From: Oxalicibacterium faecigallinarum
GTDB taxonomy: Bacteria > Pseudomonadota > Gammaproteobacteria > Burkholderiales > Burkholderiaceae_D
Direction of reading: 5' to 3'
NCBI RefSeq assembly: GCF_014635705.1
Contig: NZ_BMDI01000002.1
Coordinates: 434,001 to 498,000 of the forward strand
DNA: 64,000 nt
Positions 11,840 through 22,108 of this stretch are shown piece after piece. A program made the translations under genes and the position numbers. Each line of letters begins with the position of its first letter. Positions within the stretch are counted from its first letter, which is position 1. Below the pieces are notes generated by a model. It was not told the DNA's origin and did no database searches. It saw only the letters and a list, made by a program, of their open reading frames with translations.

Positions 11840-13489
11840 ATGTTGCGCACGCTTTCGATTCGCGATTTTGTCATTGTCGATTCCATCGAGCTGGATTTCT
11901 CCGCCGGTTTTTCTGTCTTTACAGGCGAAACCGGTGCGGGAAAATCCATTCTGATTGATGCGCTGGCACTGGCGCTCGGCGGGCGCGGTGATGCCAGCGT
12001 CATACGCGAAGGTGCAGCCAAGGCGGATATCACAGCCGAGTTTTCAGGCAGTCCGGAACTCGACGCATGGCTTGCAGAGAATGAATGTGGTAGCGAAGAA
12101 GGTGGCGTGTTATTGCGCCGCGTCATCGACAGTGCAGGGCGCTCCAAGGCGTTCATAAACGGCGTGGCCGCCACGGCGGCGCAATTGCGTGAACTGGGTG
12201 AGCAGCTGGTTGATATTCATGGACAGCACGCCCATCAGTCTCTGCTGAAGGCGGATGCGCAACGTGTGTTGCTCGACAATCAGGCGGGTTTGCAGGAAGA
12301 GGTGCGGGCGGTTGCCGAGGCTTTCAAAAGCTGGCGCGCCTTGGCCAAGCAGCGTGAGGAATTCGAAGCCAATGCGCGTAACGTGCTGCTCGAGCGGGAA
12401 CGTCTTGAATGGCAGGTCGGCGAATTGGAGAAGCTGGCAGCCAAACCGGGTGAGTGGTCAGATGTTTCGCAGGAACACAGCCGACTGTCGCATGCTGCCA
12501 CCTTGATCGAAGGTGCGCAGGACGCCTTGAATCTGATTTCCGAATCCGACGCGGCGCCGATGCTGTCGCAACTCTCGTCCCTGAACAGCCGTTTAGGCAA
12601 ACTGGTTGATCTGGATCCTGCTTTGCAACCGGTTCTGGACGTGCTGGAGCCCGCGCGCATCCAGTTGCAGGAAGCGGTCTATGCGCTGAACGACTATCTG
12701 GGGCGAGTCGAGCTTGATCCGGCGCGCCTGCAGCAGGTTGAACGACGTATGGAAGACCTGCATGCTGCGGCACGCAAGTTTCATGTCGATGCCGATTTGT
12801 TGCCGCAGGAGTTCGATACCTTGTCGGCGCAGTTACAGCAACTGGCCGATGCCAGCGATCTGGACGCCTTGCGCGAGAAGGAAGAAAAGCGCAGAGCGGT
12901 GTACATGAGTGCGGCACAAAAGCTGTCCAAAGCGCGTACCAAGGCCGCCAAGGCGCTGGCAACATCAGTGACAGCGGCCATGCAGGAGCTCAGCATGAGT
13001 GGCGGTCGATTCGATATCGCGCTGCACGCGTGCGAACCGGCTTCGTATGGCCTGGAGCAGGTGGAATTTCTGGTGGCAGGTCATGCCGGTACGACGCCAC
13101 GTTCGCTTGCCAAGGTCGCGTCGGGCGGTGAACTGGCCCGGATCGCGCTGGCAATTTCGGTGATTACCTCCAGTGCAACCGCAACCCCGACCTTGATTTT
13201 CGATGAAGTCGATAGCGGTATTGGTGGTGGTGTGGCGGAAGTCGTTGGCCGTTTGCTGCGCAAGCTCGGACAAGACCGTCAGGTATTGTGCGTCACGCAC
13301 TTGCCGCAGGTTGCCAGTCAGGCCAATCAGCATTTTGAAGTCAGCAAGCGCAATAGCGATGGTCGTACCGTGTCATCGATTGTGGCGCTGGATAACAATG
13401 CACGCGTCGAGGAAATCGCCCGCATGCTGGGTGGTATCGAAATCACGGCAACCACGCGCTCGCATGCGCGTGAACTGCTGGCAAGCTGA
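11840..13489 (+). CDS. recN: DNA repair ATPase RecN
   Basis: SMC-like ATPase that helps repair double-strand breaks, normally acting with RecA. The 549-residue product has an N-terminal Walker [21 protein letters not shown], two long coiled-coil regions (about residues 150-370), and a C-terminal ABC signature [13 protein letters not shown]. Walker B is [17 protein letters not shown], followed by the switch His in VTHLPQVA. The gene appears intact. This matters because recA about 25 kb away is broken as read. No LexA box was seen in the short leader after the nadK terminator. Confidence 0.96.
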   Translation: MLRTLSIRDFVIVDSIELDFSAGFSVFTGETGAGKSILIDALALALGGRGDASVIREGAAKADITAEFSGSPELDAWLAENECGSEEGGVLLRRVIDSAGRSKAFINGVAATAAQLRELGEQLVDIHGQHAHQSLLKADAQRVLLDNQAGLQEEVRAVAEAFKSWRALAKQREEFEANARNVLLERERLEWQVGELEKLAAKPGEWSDVSQEHSRLSHAATLIEGAQDALNLISESDAAPMLSQLSSLNSRLGKLVDLDPALQPVLDVLEPARIQLQEAVYALNDYLGRVELDPARLQQVERRMEDLHAAARKFHVDADLLPQEFDTLSAQLQQLADASDLDALREKEEKRRAVYMSAAQKLSKARTKAAKALATSVTAAMQELSMSGGRFDIALHACEPASYGLEQVEFLVAGHAGTTPRSLAKVASGGELARIALAISVITSSATATPTLIFDEVDSGIGGGVAEVVGRLLRKLGQDRQVLCVTHLPQVASQANQHFEVSKRNSDGRTVSSIVALDNNARVEEIARMLGGIEITATTRSHARELLAS

Positions 13490-13563
13490 GTGGTCTGAAT
13501 GCGCAAAGGTGGCTTTCGCCTTTGCTGATTTCCTCCTCACGACAACAAGAAGAACAAATCGCC

Positions 13564-14670
13564 ATGTCCTATCGTTCCGAGCCCGTCCATACACATGGCA
13601 AGTTGCCCAAGACTGCTGTCGTACTGGTCAATCTGGGTACGCCTGACGCGCCCACCACATCTGCCGTGCGGCGTTATCTCAAGCAGTTTTTGTCCGATCC
13701 GCGTGTAGTCGAGATCCCGCGTGCGATCTGGTGGTGGATTTTGCATCTGGTCATCCTGCCATTTCGTTCGGGCCAGTCGGCGAAGAAGTACGATTCCATC
13801 TGGTCGGATGAAGGTTCGCCACTCAAGGTACATACAGAAAAACAGGCGCGTCTGCTGTCCGGTTATCTGGGCGAACGTGGTCACAAGGTGCGTGTGGTGT
13901 ACGCCATGCGTTACGGTAATCCATCGTTGCCGTCGATCCTGCGACAGTTGAAGGAAGAGGGGTGTGACCGCATTCTGATTCTGCCTGCCTATCCGCAGTA
14001 TTCGGGAACGACGACTGCTTCGATTTTTGATGCCGTGTTTGCGCATTACCGCAGTGAACGCAATGTGCCGGAACTGCGCTTCATCAAGCATTACCACGAC
14101 CATGAGGCCTACATCGAGGCACTGCGCAAATCGGTGCTCGCCCACTGGGAGCTGAATGGGCGGCCCGAGAAATTGCTCATGAGTTTTCATGGCGTACCCA
14201 AGCGTACGCTGCTGCTCGGTGATCCCTATCACTGTGAATGCCACAAGACGGCGCGCCTGCTGGCGCAGGCACTAGGTCTGACGCCCGAACAATATCTGGT
14301 GACCTTCCAGTCGCGTTTTGGCAAGGCCGAGTGGCTACAACCCTACACTGCGCCGACCGTGCAGGCTCTTGCTCGCGAAGGAGTGCGCAAGCTGGATGTG
14401 ATCTGTCCGGGATTCACCAGTGATTGTCTGGAAACGCTGGAAGAAATTGCCATGGAAGTCCGACATGACTTTTTGCAGGCAGGCGGGACCGATTTCAATT
14501 ACATTCCATGTCTCAATGAAGATGACGGCTGGATACGCGCCATGGCCGAGGTGGCGGAGTTGCACATGATTGGCTGGCCGACGCTGATGACGCCAGCCTT
14601 GAAAGAAGAACTGGAAGAGCAGGCGCAGATCACGCGGGAAGCGGCCGCACGGCTTGGCGCCTCGCAGTGA
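13564..14670 (+). CDS. hemH: Ferrochelatase
   Basis: Inserts Fe2+ into protoporphyrin IX, the last step of haem synthesis, at the cytosolic face of the inner membrane. The start [20 protein letters not shown] gives 368 residues; the frame runs 14 codons further upstream without support. Conserved parts are [28 protein letters not shown], the catalytic-His segment [19 protein letters not shown], and [16 protein letters not shown] with the active Glu. It lies between recN and the grpE-dnaK-dnaJ block on the same strand. Confidence 0.96.
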   Translation: MSYRSEPVHTHGKLPKTAVVLVNLGTPDAPTTSAVRRYLKQFLSDPRVVEIPRAIWWWILHLVILPFRSGQSAKKYDSIWSDEGSPLKVHTEKQARLLSGYLGERGHKVRVVYAMRYGNPSLPSILRQLKEEGCDRILILPAYPQYSGTTTASIFDAVFAHYRSERNVPELRFIKHYHDHEAYIEALRKSVLAHWELNGRPEKLLMSFHGVPKRTLLLGDPYHCECHKTARLLAQALGLTPEQYLVTFQSRFGKAEWLQPYTAPTVQALAREGVRKLDVICPGFTSDCLETLEEIAMEVRHDFLQAGGTDFNYIPCLNEDDGWIRAMAEVAELHMIGWPTLMTPALKEELEEQAQITREAAARLGASQ

Positions 14671-14713
14671 ACCGCTCATCTGGCGTTGCCTGTTGTATGC
14701 ACCAAAAGATGCA

Positions 14714-14794
14714 TCACGGTGCGAGCTGACAAATCACCAGTGCAGCGGTGGCAGTGTACGCAATGACCATGGCGGAAATCAGTTGCAGTTTCAC
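14714..14794 (-). CDS. Candidate 26-residue membrane microprotein
   Basis: A short minus-strand frame in the 413-base gap between hemH and grpE. It starts with GTG at 14794 and ends at TGA (14714-14716). A near-ideal ribosome binding site AAGGAGA lies at 14801-14807, six bases before the start. The peptide reads VKLQLISAMVIAYTATAALV followed by ICQLAP: one lysine, then an almost continuous hydrophobic stretch long enough to span a membrane. No homology can be claimed. Support is the strong Shine-Dalgarno sequence, the spacing and the membrane-like composition. Against it are the non-ATG start and the short length, which chance could give. It does not overlap the sigma-32 promoter of grpE. Confidence 0.5.
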   Translation of the reverse strand: MKLQLISAMVIAYTATAALVICQLAP

Positions 14795-14987
14795 GGCATC
14801 TCTCCTTGCGGTTTCCCGCAAAAATCAGCCTCCCTGCCATCAGATTAGACACAATCCCTCCGGAATCCAGTCCTTTTCGCACCTTTTCTGGCGAAATTTG
14901 TAACAACAACCGCGCTGCTCGCTTTATCATCGCGGGTTTGCAATTGCCCGAACCGGATCGATTCCATGCAATTCGCATGGAATATCC

Positions 14988-15014
14988 CTTGAAAATGTGG
15001 GGGATAGCCCCATG
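14988..15014 (+). promoter_or_regulatory. Sigma-32 (RpoH) promoter for grpE
   Basis: CTTGAA at 14988-14993, a 13-base spacer, and CCCCATGT at 15007-15014 match the RpoH consensus (CTTGAA, 13-14 bases, CCCCATnT) without mismatch. The site lies about 70 bases before the grpE ATG. Confidence 0.92.
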
Positions 15015-15083
15015 TGGGCATTCGTATCCGCTTTTGCGTTCACAAATAGTTGCTGTAACTCTTTGATTGTTGGAGATTTTTTC

Positions 15084-15632
15084 ATGCAAGACCAGGACAA
15101 ATACGCCGAACAGGCAGCAATGGATGAAGCGTCGAAGGCTGAACAGCCTGCCGAACCTGCGGCAGCCACTGCCGCGGCGCCTTCACTGGAAGAACAGCTG
15201 GCAGCGGCGCAGCAGCAGCTGCAGGAGCTGCAAGACGCCTTTTTACGCGCCAAGGCAGAGACGGAAAATGCCCGTCGCCGTGCGCAGGACGATATTGCCC
15301 GCGCCCACAAGTTTGCGATTGAAGGCTTTGCCGAAGCCCTGGTACCAGTCAAGGACAGTCTGGAAATGGCATTGCTGGTGGAAACGCCGACGATCGAATC
15401 CTTGAAGGAAGGCGTCGAAATGACGCTGAAGCAATTGAGTGGCGCGTTTGAAAAAGGACGTTTGCTGGAAGTGAAGCCGGCACAAGGTGAAAAACTCGAC
15501 CCGATGAAGCATCAGGCGATTTCCATGGTGCCTGCCGATCAGGAATCGAACACCATCGTCGCCGTGCTGCAAAAGGGTTACATGATTTCCGACCGGTTGC
15601 TGCGTCCCGCGCTGGTAACCGTCGCGCAGTAA
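15084..15632 (+). CDS. grpE: Nucleotide exchange factor GrpE
   Basis: Releases ADP from DnaK in the Hsp70 cycle. The start [20 protein letters not shown] gives 182 residues. The longer frame upstream runs through the sigma-32 promoter and cannot be the translated start. The protein has an Ala/Glu-rich N-terminal tail, the long dimerisation helix [20 protein letters not shown], and the C-terminal beta domain with [25 protein letters not shown] and [20 protein letters not shown], the GrpE signature. It is first in grpE-dnaK-dnaJ and is heat-induced by the consensus RpoH promoter upstream. Confidence 0.96.
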   Translation: MQDQDKYAEQAAMDEASKAEQPAEPAAATAAAPSLEEQLAAAQQQLQELQDAFLRAKAETENARRRAQDDIARAHKFAIEGFAEALVPVKDSLEMALLVETPTIESLKEGVEMTLKQLSGAFEKGRLLEVKPAQGEKLDPMKHQAISMVPADQESNTIVAVLQKGYMISDRLLRPALVTVAQ

Positions 15633-15648
15633 AAACAGCAAAAAATGG

Positions 15649-15676
15649 CTTGAAAGCACTGATTTTCACCACATAT
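15649..15676 (+). promoter_or_regulatory. Probable second sigma-32 promoter, before dnaK
   Basis: CTTGAA at 15649-15654, a 14-base spacer, and CCACATAT at 15669-15676 differ from the RpoH -10 consensus at one conserved position. It lies in the 131-base gap between grpE and dnaK and could give extra dnaK transcript. Confidence 0.7.
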
Positions 15677-15763
15677 TGAGCGGTGTCCAGCCATTTTGTA
15701 CGAATAAGCAGTTTTCGTATTCAACAGTTTCAAGTTCTACAGATATTTAAGGGAAAGACCATC

Positions 15764-17710
15764 ATGGGCAAAATCATCGGTATCGATTTGGGCACGACCA
15801 ACTCCTGCGTCGCAGTCATGGAAGGCGGCAAATCGAAAGTCATCGAAAACTCTGAAGGCGCGCGCACCACGCCTTCCGTCATCGCTTATCAGGAAGATGG
15901 CGAGATCCTGATTGGCGCACCGGCCAAACGTCAGGCCGTGACCAATCCGAAAAACACGCTGTACGCAGTCAAGCGTCTGATCGGCCGCAAGTTTGAAGAA
16001 AAAGAAGTGCAGAAAGACATCGGTCTGATGCCTTACCAGATCACCAAGGCCGATAACGGCGATGCATGGGTGTCCGTGCGCGACAAAAAACTGGCGCCGC
16101 CACAAATTTCGGCGGAAGTCCTGCGCAAGATGAAGAAAACCGCAGAAGACTATCTGGGCGAAGAAGTGACCGAAGCAGTCATTACCGTTCCTGCGTACTT
16201 CAACGATGCACAACGTCAGGCGACCAAGGATGCAGGCCGTATCGCTGGTCTGGACGTCAAGCGCATCATCAACGAACCAACCGCGGCAGCACTGGCTTTC
16301 GGTCTGGACAAGACCGGCAAGGGCGACCGCAAGATTGCCGTGTACGATCTGGGCGGCGGTACCTTTGACGTATCGATCATCGAGATCGCTGACGTCGATG
16401 GCGAAATGCAGTTTGAAGTGCTGTCGACCAACGGCGACACCTTCCTCGGCGGTGAAGATTTCGATCAACGCCTGATCGACTACATCATCGAAGAATTCAA
16501 GAAGATCAACGGCCTCGATCTGTCGAAAGACGCGATCGCGCTGCAACGTATCAAGGCATCGGCTGAACGCGCGAAGATCGAGCTGTCGTCGTCGCAGCAA
16601 ACCGAAATCAACGAGCCGTACATTGCGATGGCAAATGGCGCACCGGTTCACTTGAATCTGAAAATCACGCGCGCCAAGCTGGAATCGCTGGTTGAAGATC
16701 TGATCGCCAAGTCGATCGAGCCTTGCCGTACCGCAATCAAGGATGCTGGCGTCAAGGTTTCCGATATCGATGACATCATTCTGGTCGGTGGTCAGACCCG
16801 TATGCCGAAAGTACAGGAAGCTGTGAAGGACTTCTTTGGCAAGGAGCCACGCAAGGACGTGAACCCGGACGAAGCCGTTGCCGTGGGTGCAGCGATCCAG
16901 GGTTCGGTGTTGTCTGGCGACCGTAAAGATCTGTTGTTGCTGGACGTGACGCCACTGTCGCTGGGTATCGAAACCCTGGGCGGCGTGATGACCAAGATGA
17001 TCCAGAAGAACACCACGATCCCGACCAAGTTCTCGCAAGTGTTCTCGACTGCTGACGACAATCAGCCTGCCGTGACCATCAAGGTATTCCAGGGCGAGCG
17101 TGAAATGGCGGTCGGTAACAAGGCACTGGGCGAATTCAATCTGGAAGGCATTCCACCGGCAGCACGCGGCACGCCACAGATTGAAGTGACCTTCGACATC
17201 GACGCCAACGGCATCTTGCACGTCGGCGCGAAAGACAAGGCAACCGGCAAGGAAAACAAGATCACCATCAAGGCGAACTCCGGTCTGACCGAAGAGGAAA
17301 TCCAGAAGATGGTGCAGGATGCTGAAGCCAATGCCGAGGAAGATAAACGCGCCAAGGAAGTTGCCGAAGCGCGCAACCAGGGCGATGCACTGGTGCACTC
17401 GACCCGCAAGTCGCTGACCGAATATGGCGACAAGCTGGAAGCTGGCGAAAAAGAAGCGATCGAAGCTGCGATCAAGGATCTTGAAGATGCATTGAAAGAT
17501 GGCGACAAGGCTGCAATCGAAGAAAAATCGGCAGCATTGACGACCGCTGCGCAGAAGCTGGGCGAAAAAATGTACGCTGACATGCAGGCACAACAGGCAG
17601 CAGCCGGTGGTGCGGCGGGTGCAGATTTCGCCGGTGGTGCGCAGGAAGAAGCCAAGCCACAGCAGGACGATGTGGTTGACGCAGACTTCAAGGAAGTCAA
17701 AGACAAGTAA
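15764..17710 (+). CDS. dnaK: Molecular chaperone DnaK (Hsp70)
   Basis: ATP-dependent Hsp70 chaperone. The start [20 protein letters not shown] gives 648 residues. The frame extends 27 codons upstream without support. The nucleotide domain shows [29 protein letters not shown] and [13 protein letters not shown]. The linker and substrate domain follow with [20 protein letters not shown]. The C-terminal tail ends [14 protein letters not shown], the conserved Hsp70 tail motif. A 660-residue open frame runs antisense to it; this is a codon-bias shadow and not a gene. A terminator-like hairpin follows the stop, so dnaJ may be reached by partial read-through. Confidence 0.99.
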   Translation: MGKIIGIDLGTTNSCVAVMEGGKSKVIENSEGARTTPSVIAYQEDGEILIGAPAKRQAVTNPKNTLYAVKRLIGRKFEEKEVQKDIGLMPYQITKADNGDAWVSVRDKKLAPPQISAEVLRKMKKTAEDYLGEEVTEAVITVPAYFNDAQRQATKDAGRIAGLDVKRIINEPTAAALAFGLDKTGKGDRKIAVYDLGGGTFDVSIIEIADVDGEMQFEVLSTNGDTFLGGEDFDQRLIDYIIEEFKKINGLDLSKDAIALQRIKASAERAKIELSSSQQTEINEPYIAMANGAPVHLNLKITRAKLESLVEDLIAKSIEPCRTAIKDAGVKVSDIDDIILVGGQTRMPKVQEAVKDFFGKEPRKDVNPDEAVAVGAAIQGSVLSGDRKDLLLLDVTPLSLGIETLGGVMTKMIQKNTTIPTKFSQVFSTADDNQPAVTIKVFQGEREMAVGNKALGEFNLEGIPPAARGTPQIEVTFDIDANGILHVGAKDKATGKENKITIKANSGLTEEEIQKMVQDAEANAEEDKRAKEVAEARNQGDALVHSTRKSLTEYGDKLEAGEKEAIEAAIKDLEDALKDGDKAAIEEKSAALTTAAQKLGEKMYADMQAQQAAAGGAAGADFAGGAQEEAKPQQDDVVDADFKEVKDK

Positions 17711-17736
17711 TTGCAGCAAGGCGGCTCTTCCGCCTG

Positions 17737-17766
17737 AACATGGCGCAAGAAGGTTTGCGCCATGTT
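17737..17766 (+). terminator. Hairpin between dnaK and dnaJ
   Basis: Arms 17737-17748 (aacatggcgcaa) and 17755-17766 (ttgcgccatgtt) are a perfect 12-base inverted repeat with a 6-base loop, followed by tgtttt. It is probably an attenuating terminator or a 3'-end stabiliser within the operon. Confidence 0.75.
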
Positions 17767-17890
17767 TGTTTTGGAGCGTTCACAGCTGGCAGTATCAAAA
17801 GCGCGCCGGGTCGACGGTTGAAAAACCCTGACTCGGCGTTTGCATGCATAGCTGTGCAGTAATACCAGAGAAAATACAGGGCAGGTACAG

Positions 17891-19018
17891 ATGGCGAAAC
17901 GTGATTTTTACGAAGTTCTTGGCGTCGGCAAAAGTGCATCGGAAGACGAGCTCAAGAAGGCGTATCGCAAACTCGCGATGAAGCATCACCCGGATCGCAA
18001 TCCGGGCAGCAAGGAAGCGGAAGAAAAATTCAAGGAGGCAAAAGAAGCCTACGAGATGCTCTCCGATCCGCAAAAGCGCGATGCATATGACCGTTATGGG
18101 CATGCAGGTGTCGATCCGAATATGGGAGGCATGGGCGGCGGCGCAGGCGGCTTTGCCGATGCCTTTGGCGATATCTTCGGCGACATCTTCGGTCAGGCTG
18201 CAGGTGGTCGTGGTGGCCGTGGTGGTCCACAGGTGTATCGCGGTGCCGATCTGCGTTACAACCTCGAAATCACGCTGGAACAAGCGGCACATGGTTACGA
18301 CACGACAATTCGGGTACCGTCGTGGGACAGTTGTGAAACCTGTGATGGCACCGGTGCCAAGCCGGGTACGTCACCGGTGACGTGCACGACTTGCGGTGGT
18401 CATGGGCAGGTGCGTATGCAGCAAGGTTTCTTCAGTGTGCTGCAAACCTGTCCGAAATGTCAGGGTTCCGGCAAGATCAATCCTTCACCATGCGGTACTT
18501 GTAGCGGTGCCGGCAAGATCAAGCGCAACAAGACGCTGGAAGTACAGATTCCTGCCGGTATCGATGACGGGATGCGCATTCGTTCGTCAGGTAACGGCGA
18601 ACCCGGCATGAATGGCGGTCCGCCGGGTGATCTGTACGTCGAGATTCGCATCAAACAACACGCGGTGTTTCAGCGCGAAGGCGATGATCTGCATTGCGAG
18701 ATTCCAATCTCTTTTGCCAAGGCCGCACTGGGTGGCGAAGTGGAAGTGCCCACCTTGAACGGCAAGGCCTCTTTCACGTTGCCGGAAGGCACGCAAAGCG
18801 GCAAAACCTTCCGTTTGCGTAGCAAGGGCATCAAGGGTGTGCGCTCTGGTTACGCTGGTGATTTGTTCTGTCATGTTGTGGTCGAAACGCCAGTGACCTT
18901 GACCGAACGCCAGAAGGAATTGCTGCGTGAGTTTGAACAACTCACGATTGAAGGTGGTTCCAAGCACAGTCCGCAAACCAAAACCTGGAAGGACAAGGTC
19001 AAGGAATTCTTTGAATAA
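17891..19018 (+). CDS. dnaJ: Co-chaperone DnaJ (Hsp40)
   Basis: Type I J-protein that delivers substrates to DnaK and stimulates its ATPase. It has 375 residues. The J-domain starts [20 protein letters not shown] and carries the HPD motif in [11 protein letters not shown] Gly-rich stretch ([20 protein letters not shown]) follows. The zinc domain has four CxxCxGxG repeats: [24 protein letters not shown] and CGTCSGAG. The C-terminal domains include [20 protein letters not shown]. It is the last gene of the heat-shock block and is closed by a strong terminator. Confidence 0.98.
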   Translation: MAKRDFYEVLGVGKSASEDELKKAYRKLAMKHHPDRNPGSKEAEEKFKEAKEAYEMLSDPQKRDAYDRYGHAGVDPNMGGMGGGAGGFADAFGDIFGDIFGQAAGGRGGRGGPQVYRGADLRYNLEITLEQAAHGYDTTIRVPSWDSCETCDGTGAKPGTSPVTCTTCGGHGQVRMQQGFFSVLQTCPKCQGSGKINPSPCGTCSGAGKIKRNKTLEVQIPAGIDDGMRIRSSGNGEPGMNGGPPGDLYVEIRIKQHAVFQREGDDLHCEIPISFAKAALGGEVEVPTLNGKASFTLPEGTQSGKTFRLRSKGIKGVRSGYAGDLFCHVVVETPVTLTERQKELLREFEQLTIEGGSKHSPQTKTWKDKVKEFFE

Positions 19019-19061
19019 ATATTGAATTGATCGGCCGCGTTCAAGATGTGGCCTTGACGAC

Positions 19062-19096
19062 AAGCCGCTCATGTTGTGATGAGCGGCTTTGTTTTT
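19062..19096 (+). terminator. Intrinsic terminator after dnaJ
   Basis: aagccgctcat (19062-19072) pairs with atgagcggctt (19079-19089) around a 6-base loop, then tgtttttt. Confidence 0.9.
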
Positions 19097-19185
19097 TATG
19101 CGTCATTTCTGTTTTCTGCTTGCGTCCTGCACGATAGGACGAATCGCGTTATCGTCACGGTTGCTTTTTATCTCCTGATTTTCCC

Positions 19186-20238
19186 ATGCCTGATTCTGCT
19201 GTAAGTGCGCATGACGTTTCCCTTGTTCTGATTTGTGATGATGGCGCGCTGGGCGCTGCCGTCGAGACCCTGTTACTACGCATCGCTGCAGATGTTTGCA
19301 TCCGGCGCGGTTCAGACGTCCAGGCCTTGCGCGTTGACAAGCAGACCGTTGCCGTTCTTGCAGTGCATGGCGGCGCGGTGGATGCCTTGCAGTTGGCACG
19401 GCAGGTGCGTGCCAAGGATGAGCGGTTGCCGCTGTGTATTGCCGTGCCGGATGAGACTGGCATGTTCGAGGCAGCCTTTTTGTCCGGCGCAGACGAATGT
19501 GTGCGTCTGCCATTGTGCGAGGTCGAGGCCATGATCCGCCTGCGACGCTGGCTCGCCGTTGCGCGCGAACAGTATGACGAGCAGGATGAGCTGGGATTGC
19601 TGCGTCACAGCATGCAGCAGATCGGTCAGAATTTGCGCTTTAGCGACGAAGACATGCTGCGCAGTTTTGATCGGCTAGCACATTTTCATGATGCCGTGAC
19701 GAGCGCACATGAGCGCCGCGTCGGGCGCTATACCCGATTGCTTGCGCAAGGCATGGGCTTGCCGGAGGCAGACATTGCGGTGCTGGAGCGTATCGCTCCG
19801 TTGCACGATATCGGCAAGATTGGCATTGCGGCATCGTTACTCAATAAAAACGGCAAACTCACGCCGGGTGAAACAATGCTGATGCGTTCACACGCCGAAA
19901 TGGGCTACGAGATTCTTGCCAATAGCGTTTCCCCGCTGTTGCGGTCAGCCGCGACAGTTGCCTTGTCACATCATGAGCGTTTTGATGGGGAAGGCTATCC
20001 GCAAGGTCTGCGTGGCGAGCAGATTGCGGTCGAGGCGCGTATTGTCGGCCTGGCGGATGTCTATGACGCCCTGACGTCTGAACGTCCCTACAAGAAAGCA
20101 TGGACGTGGGAAGAGGTCCGCTTTTTTATCATCGAGAACAAATCCATCTGTTTTGATCCCGCATTGGTCGATGTCTTTGTGCGGGAGGGGGAGCAGATTC
20201 GTGCGTTGCAAAATGAACTGATGCTTGCAGATAGTTGA
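19186..20238 (+). CDS. HD-GYP domain protein with degenerate receiver
   Basis: 350-residue protein: an N-terminal CheY-like fold of about 120 residues and a C-terminal HD-GYP domain, the family that degrades cyclic di-GMP. The HD-GYP part begins near residue 175 with HERRVGRYTRLLAQGMGLPE. It carries PLHDIGKIGI (HD), then SHHERFDGEGYPQGL (the GYP motif), and ADVYDALTSERPYKKAWT. All expected metal ligands appear present. In the receiver, the strand that should carry the phospho-accepting Asp reads TVAVLAVHGG, so the acceptor is missing; this suggests a pseudo-receiver. It stands alone after dnaJ. The direction and closeness to ypfJ (about 120 bases) leave co-transcription open. Confidence 0.88.
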   Translation: MPDSAVSAHDVSLVLICDDGALGAAVETLLLRIAADVCIRRGSDVQALRVDKQTVAVLAVHGGAVDALQLARQVRAKDERLPLCIAVPDETGMFEAAFLSGADECVRLPLCEVEAMIRLRRWLAVAREQYDEQDELGLLRHSMQQIGQNLRFSDEDMLRSFDRLAHFHDAVTSAHERRVGRYTRLLAQGMGLPEADIAVLERIAPLHDIGKIGIAASLLNKNGKLTPGETMLMRSHAEMGYEILANSVSPLLRSAATVALSHHERFDGEGYPQGLRGEQIAVEARIVGLADVYDALTSERPYKKAWTWEEVRFFIIENKSICFDPALVDVFVREGEQIRALQNELMLADS

Positions 20239-20358
20239 TGCGTGGTTTGCCGTTCGGCAGCAAAATGACACTCAGAAAATGCATGAGGACTCCCGGTATT
20301 CTGCTCCGGGTTCGCCATGGTCGAACAGCAAGAACAAGACTGCAGAGGAGGACACGCG

Positions 20359-21219
20359 ATGAAATGGGAAGGCAATCGTGAAAGCAATAACGTCGAGGAC
20401 CGTCGAGGAGGCAGTTTCGGCGGATTGGGCGGGCGTTCGGTCGGCATCGGCACTATTGTGATTGCCTTGCTGGGGGGCTACGTTTTCGGCATTAATCCGA
20501 TGACGATCCTGAGTTTGCTGAGCGGTGGGCCGGTATCGACGCAGTCACAAGTACCTGTGCAGGAAACGCCGGCCAACGACCAGATGGCACGCTTCGTACG
20601 TACTGTTTTGGCCGATACCGAAGATACCTGGGGTGCGATTTTCCGTGAGAATGGTGGCACGTATCAGCAACCGCGACTGGTGCTTTTTACCGGTCGCACA
20701 CCGACCGCATGCGGTACCGGCGATACGGCGGCGGGACCGTTCTATTGCCCTGGCGATCAGAAGATTTATATCGACCTCGCGTTCTATCAGACCATGCGTG
20801 ATCGCTTTCATGTGGCCAGTGATTTTGCACAAGCCTATGTGATCGCTCATGAAGTGGGACACCACGTGCAGAACATCACGGGCATCATGGAGAAGGTGGA
20901 GCAAAAGCGTCGCAGTCTGACTGAACGTCAGGCCAATGCCTTGTCTGTCCGTGTCGAGTTGCAGGCGGATTGCTTTGCCGGCGTATGGGCACATCATGCA
21001 AATCGTGCCCGCCAGATTCTCGAACAGGGCGATGTGGAGAGTGCGTTGAAGGCGGCGAGCGCGATTGGTGACGATGCCTTGCAAAAGCAGGCGCAGGGTT
21101 ATGTCGTGCCGGATTCCTTTACGCACGGCACATCGGAGCAGCGTATGCGCTGGTTCCAGCGCGGGATCGAAACTGGCGATCTGAATCGATGCAATACCTT
21201 TGCGGAAAAATCGGTGTGA
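20359..21219 (+). CDS. ypfJ: YpfJ-type neutral zinc metallopeptidase
   Basis: 286-residue membrane-anchored predicted metalloprotease. The start MKWEGNRESNNVEDRRG is chosen because GGAGG lies 10 bases upstream and the family begins MKW-GR/NRxSxNVEDRR. One membrane segment (VGIGTIVIALLGGYVFGI) follows the short cytosolic head. The zinc site HEVGHH is in YVIAHEVGHHVQNITG near residue 170, with a downstream Glu in ELQADCFAGVWAHHA. The cysteine pair ACGTGD...FYCPGD is typical. The function of YpfJ proteins is not established. A bidirectional terminator separates it from panB. Confidence 0.9.
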   Translation: MKWEGNRESNNVEDRRGGSFGGLGGRSVGIGTIVIALLGGYVFGINPMTILSLLSGGPVSTQSQVPVQETPANDQMARFVRTVLADTEDTWGAIFRENGGTYQQPRLVLFTGRTPTACGTGDTAAGPFYCPGDQKIYIDLAFYQTMRDRFHVASDFAQAYVIAHEVGHHVQNITGIMEKVEQKRRSLTERQANALSVRVELQADCFAGVWAHHANRARQILEQGDVESALKAASAIGDDALQKQAQGYVVPDSFTHGTSEQRMRWFQRGIETGDLNRCNTFAEKSV

Positions 21220-21235
21220 TCCGTTGTCCGTACAT

Positions 21236-21268
21236 ACAACAATGCCCGCTTTATGCGGGCATTGTTGT
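21236..21268. terminator. Bidirectional terminator between ypfJ and panB
   Basis: Arms 21236-21249 and 21255-21268 (acaacaatgcccgc / gcgggcattgttgt) are a perfect 14-base inverted repeat between convergent genes. The T content next to it is modest. Confidence 0.75.
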
Positions 21269-21281
21269 AGGGATCGCTTGA

Positions 21282-22106
21282 TCAGAAGCAGTGTTCTGCT
21301 GCGGGGAACGTGCCTTCCCTGACCTCGCGAATGAAAGCGCGTACAGCGCCTTCGATGCTGCTTTGCCCCGCCATGAAATTTTTCACGAAGCGTGCCTTCT
21401 TGCCCGGGAAAACATTGATCATGTCGTGCATGACCAATACCTGGCCAGAGCAGTCAGGGCCGGCACCGATACCGATTGTTGGCATTTGCAAGGCATCCGT
21501 GACGTCCTTGCCAACGCCAGCAGGAATCGCTTCCAGAATCAATAAGGACGCACCTGCTTCCTGCAACGCGAGCGCATCAGCCTTGAGTTGCGCAGCGGCT
21601 TCTGCCGTTTTGCCCTGTACCTTGTAACCACCAAAACGATGCACGGATTGGGGGGTCAGACCGAGATGCGCACACACCGGAATTTCCCGCTCAACCAGAA
21701 AACGCACCGTGTCGACAACCCAGGCACCACCTTCGATCTTGACCATCTGGGCGCCAGCGTGGACCAGTTTGACGGCGTTGGCGAAGGCTTGTTCCGGGGT
21801 AGGGTAGCTGCCGAAAGGCATGTCTGCCAGCAGCAAGGCGGTCTTGTTACCACGAGCCACGCTGGCTGTATGGTAGGCCACTTCGTCAATCGTGACGGTG
21901 AGTGTCGAGTTGTGACCTTGACAGACCATGCCGAGCGAATCGCCGACCAGCAAGGTGTCAATGCCGCACATATCCATTACGGAGGCAAAGCTGGCGTCAT
22001 AGGCGGTCAGCATCGTGATTTTTTCGCCGCGTTCACGCATGGCAAACAGGGAGGGAATCGTGACCGCCTTGGTGCGTTGTTCGTTTTCCTGCAGATAGCT
22101 GGCCAT
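21282..22106 (-). CDS. panB: 3-methyl-2-oxobutanoate hydroxymethyltransferase
   Basis: First committed step of pantothenate (coenzyme A) synthesis: adds a hydroxymethyl group from methylene-tetrahydrofolate to ketoisovalerate. From the ATG at 22106 ([13 protein letters not shown]) it has 274 residues. GGGAG lies 7 bases upstream of this start, better spaced than for the ATG two codons earlier. Conserved blocks are [46 protein letters not shown] and [13 protein letters not shown], and [17 protein letters not shown]. It is translationally linked to the deoxynucleoside kinase upstream. No panC is adjacent. Confidence 0.96.
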   Translation of the reverse strand: MASYLQENEQRTKAVTIPSLFAMRERGEKITMLTAYDASFASVMDMCGIDTLLVGDSLGMVCQGHNSTLTVTIDEVAYHTASVARGNKTALLLADMPFGSYPTPEQAFANAVKLVHAGAQMVKIEGGAWVVDTVRFLVEREIPVCAHLGLTPQSVHRFGGYKVQGKTAEAAAQLKADALALQEAGASLLILEAIPAGVGKDVTDALQMPTIGIGAGPDCSGQVLVMHDMINVFPGKKARFVKNFMAGQSSIEGAVRAFIREVREGTFPAAEHCF

Positions 22107-22108
22107 GT

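Noticed and set aside
9890-15100. CIRCE operator near hrcA, grpE or dnaK
   Set aside because: No TTAGCACTC-N9-GAGTGCTAA-like pair was seen in these leaders.
15737-17719. 660-residue open frame antisense to dnaK
   Set aside because: It mirrors the dnaK codon pattern, is Cys/Phe/His-rich and has no motif. This is a known type of shadow frame opposite strongly biased genes.
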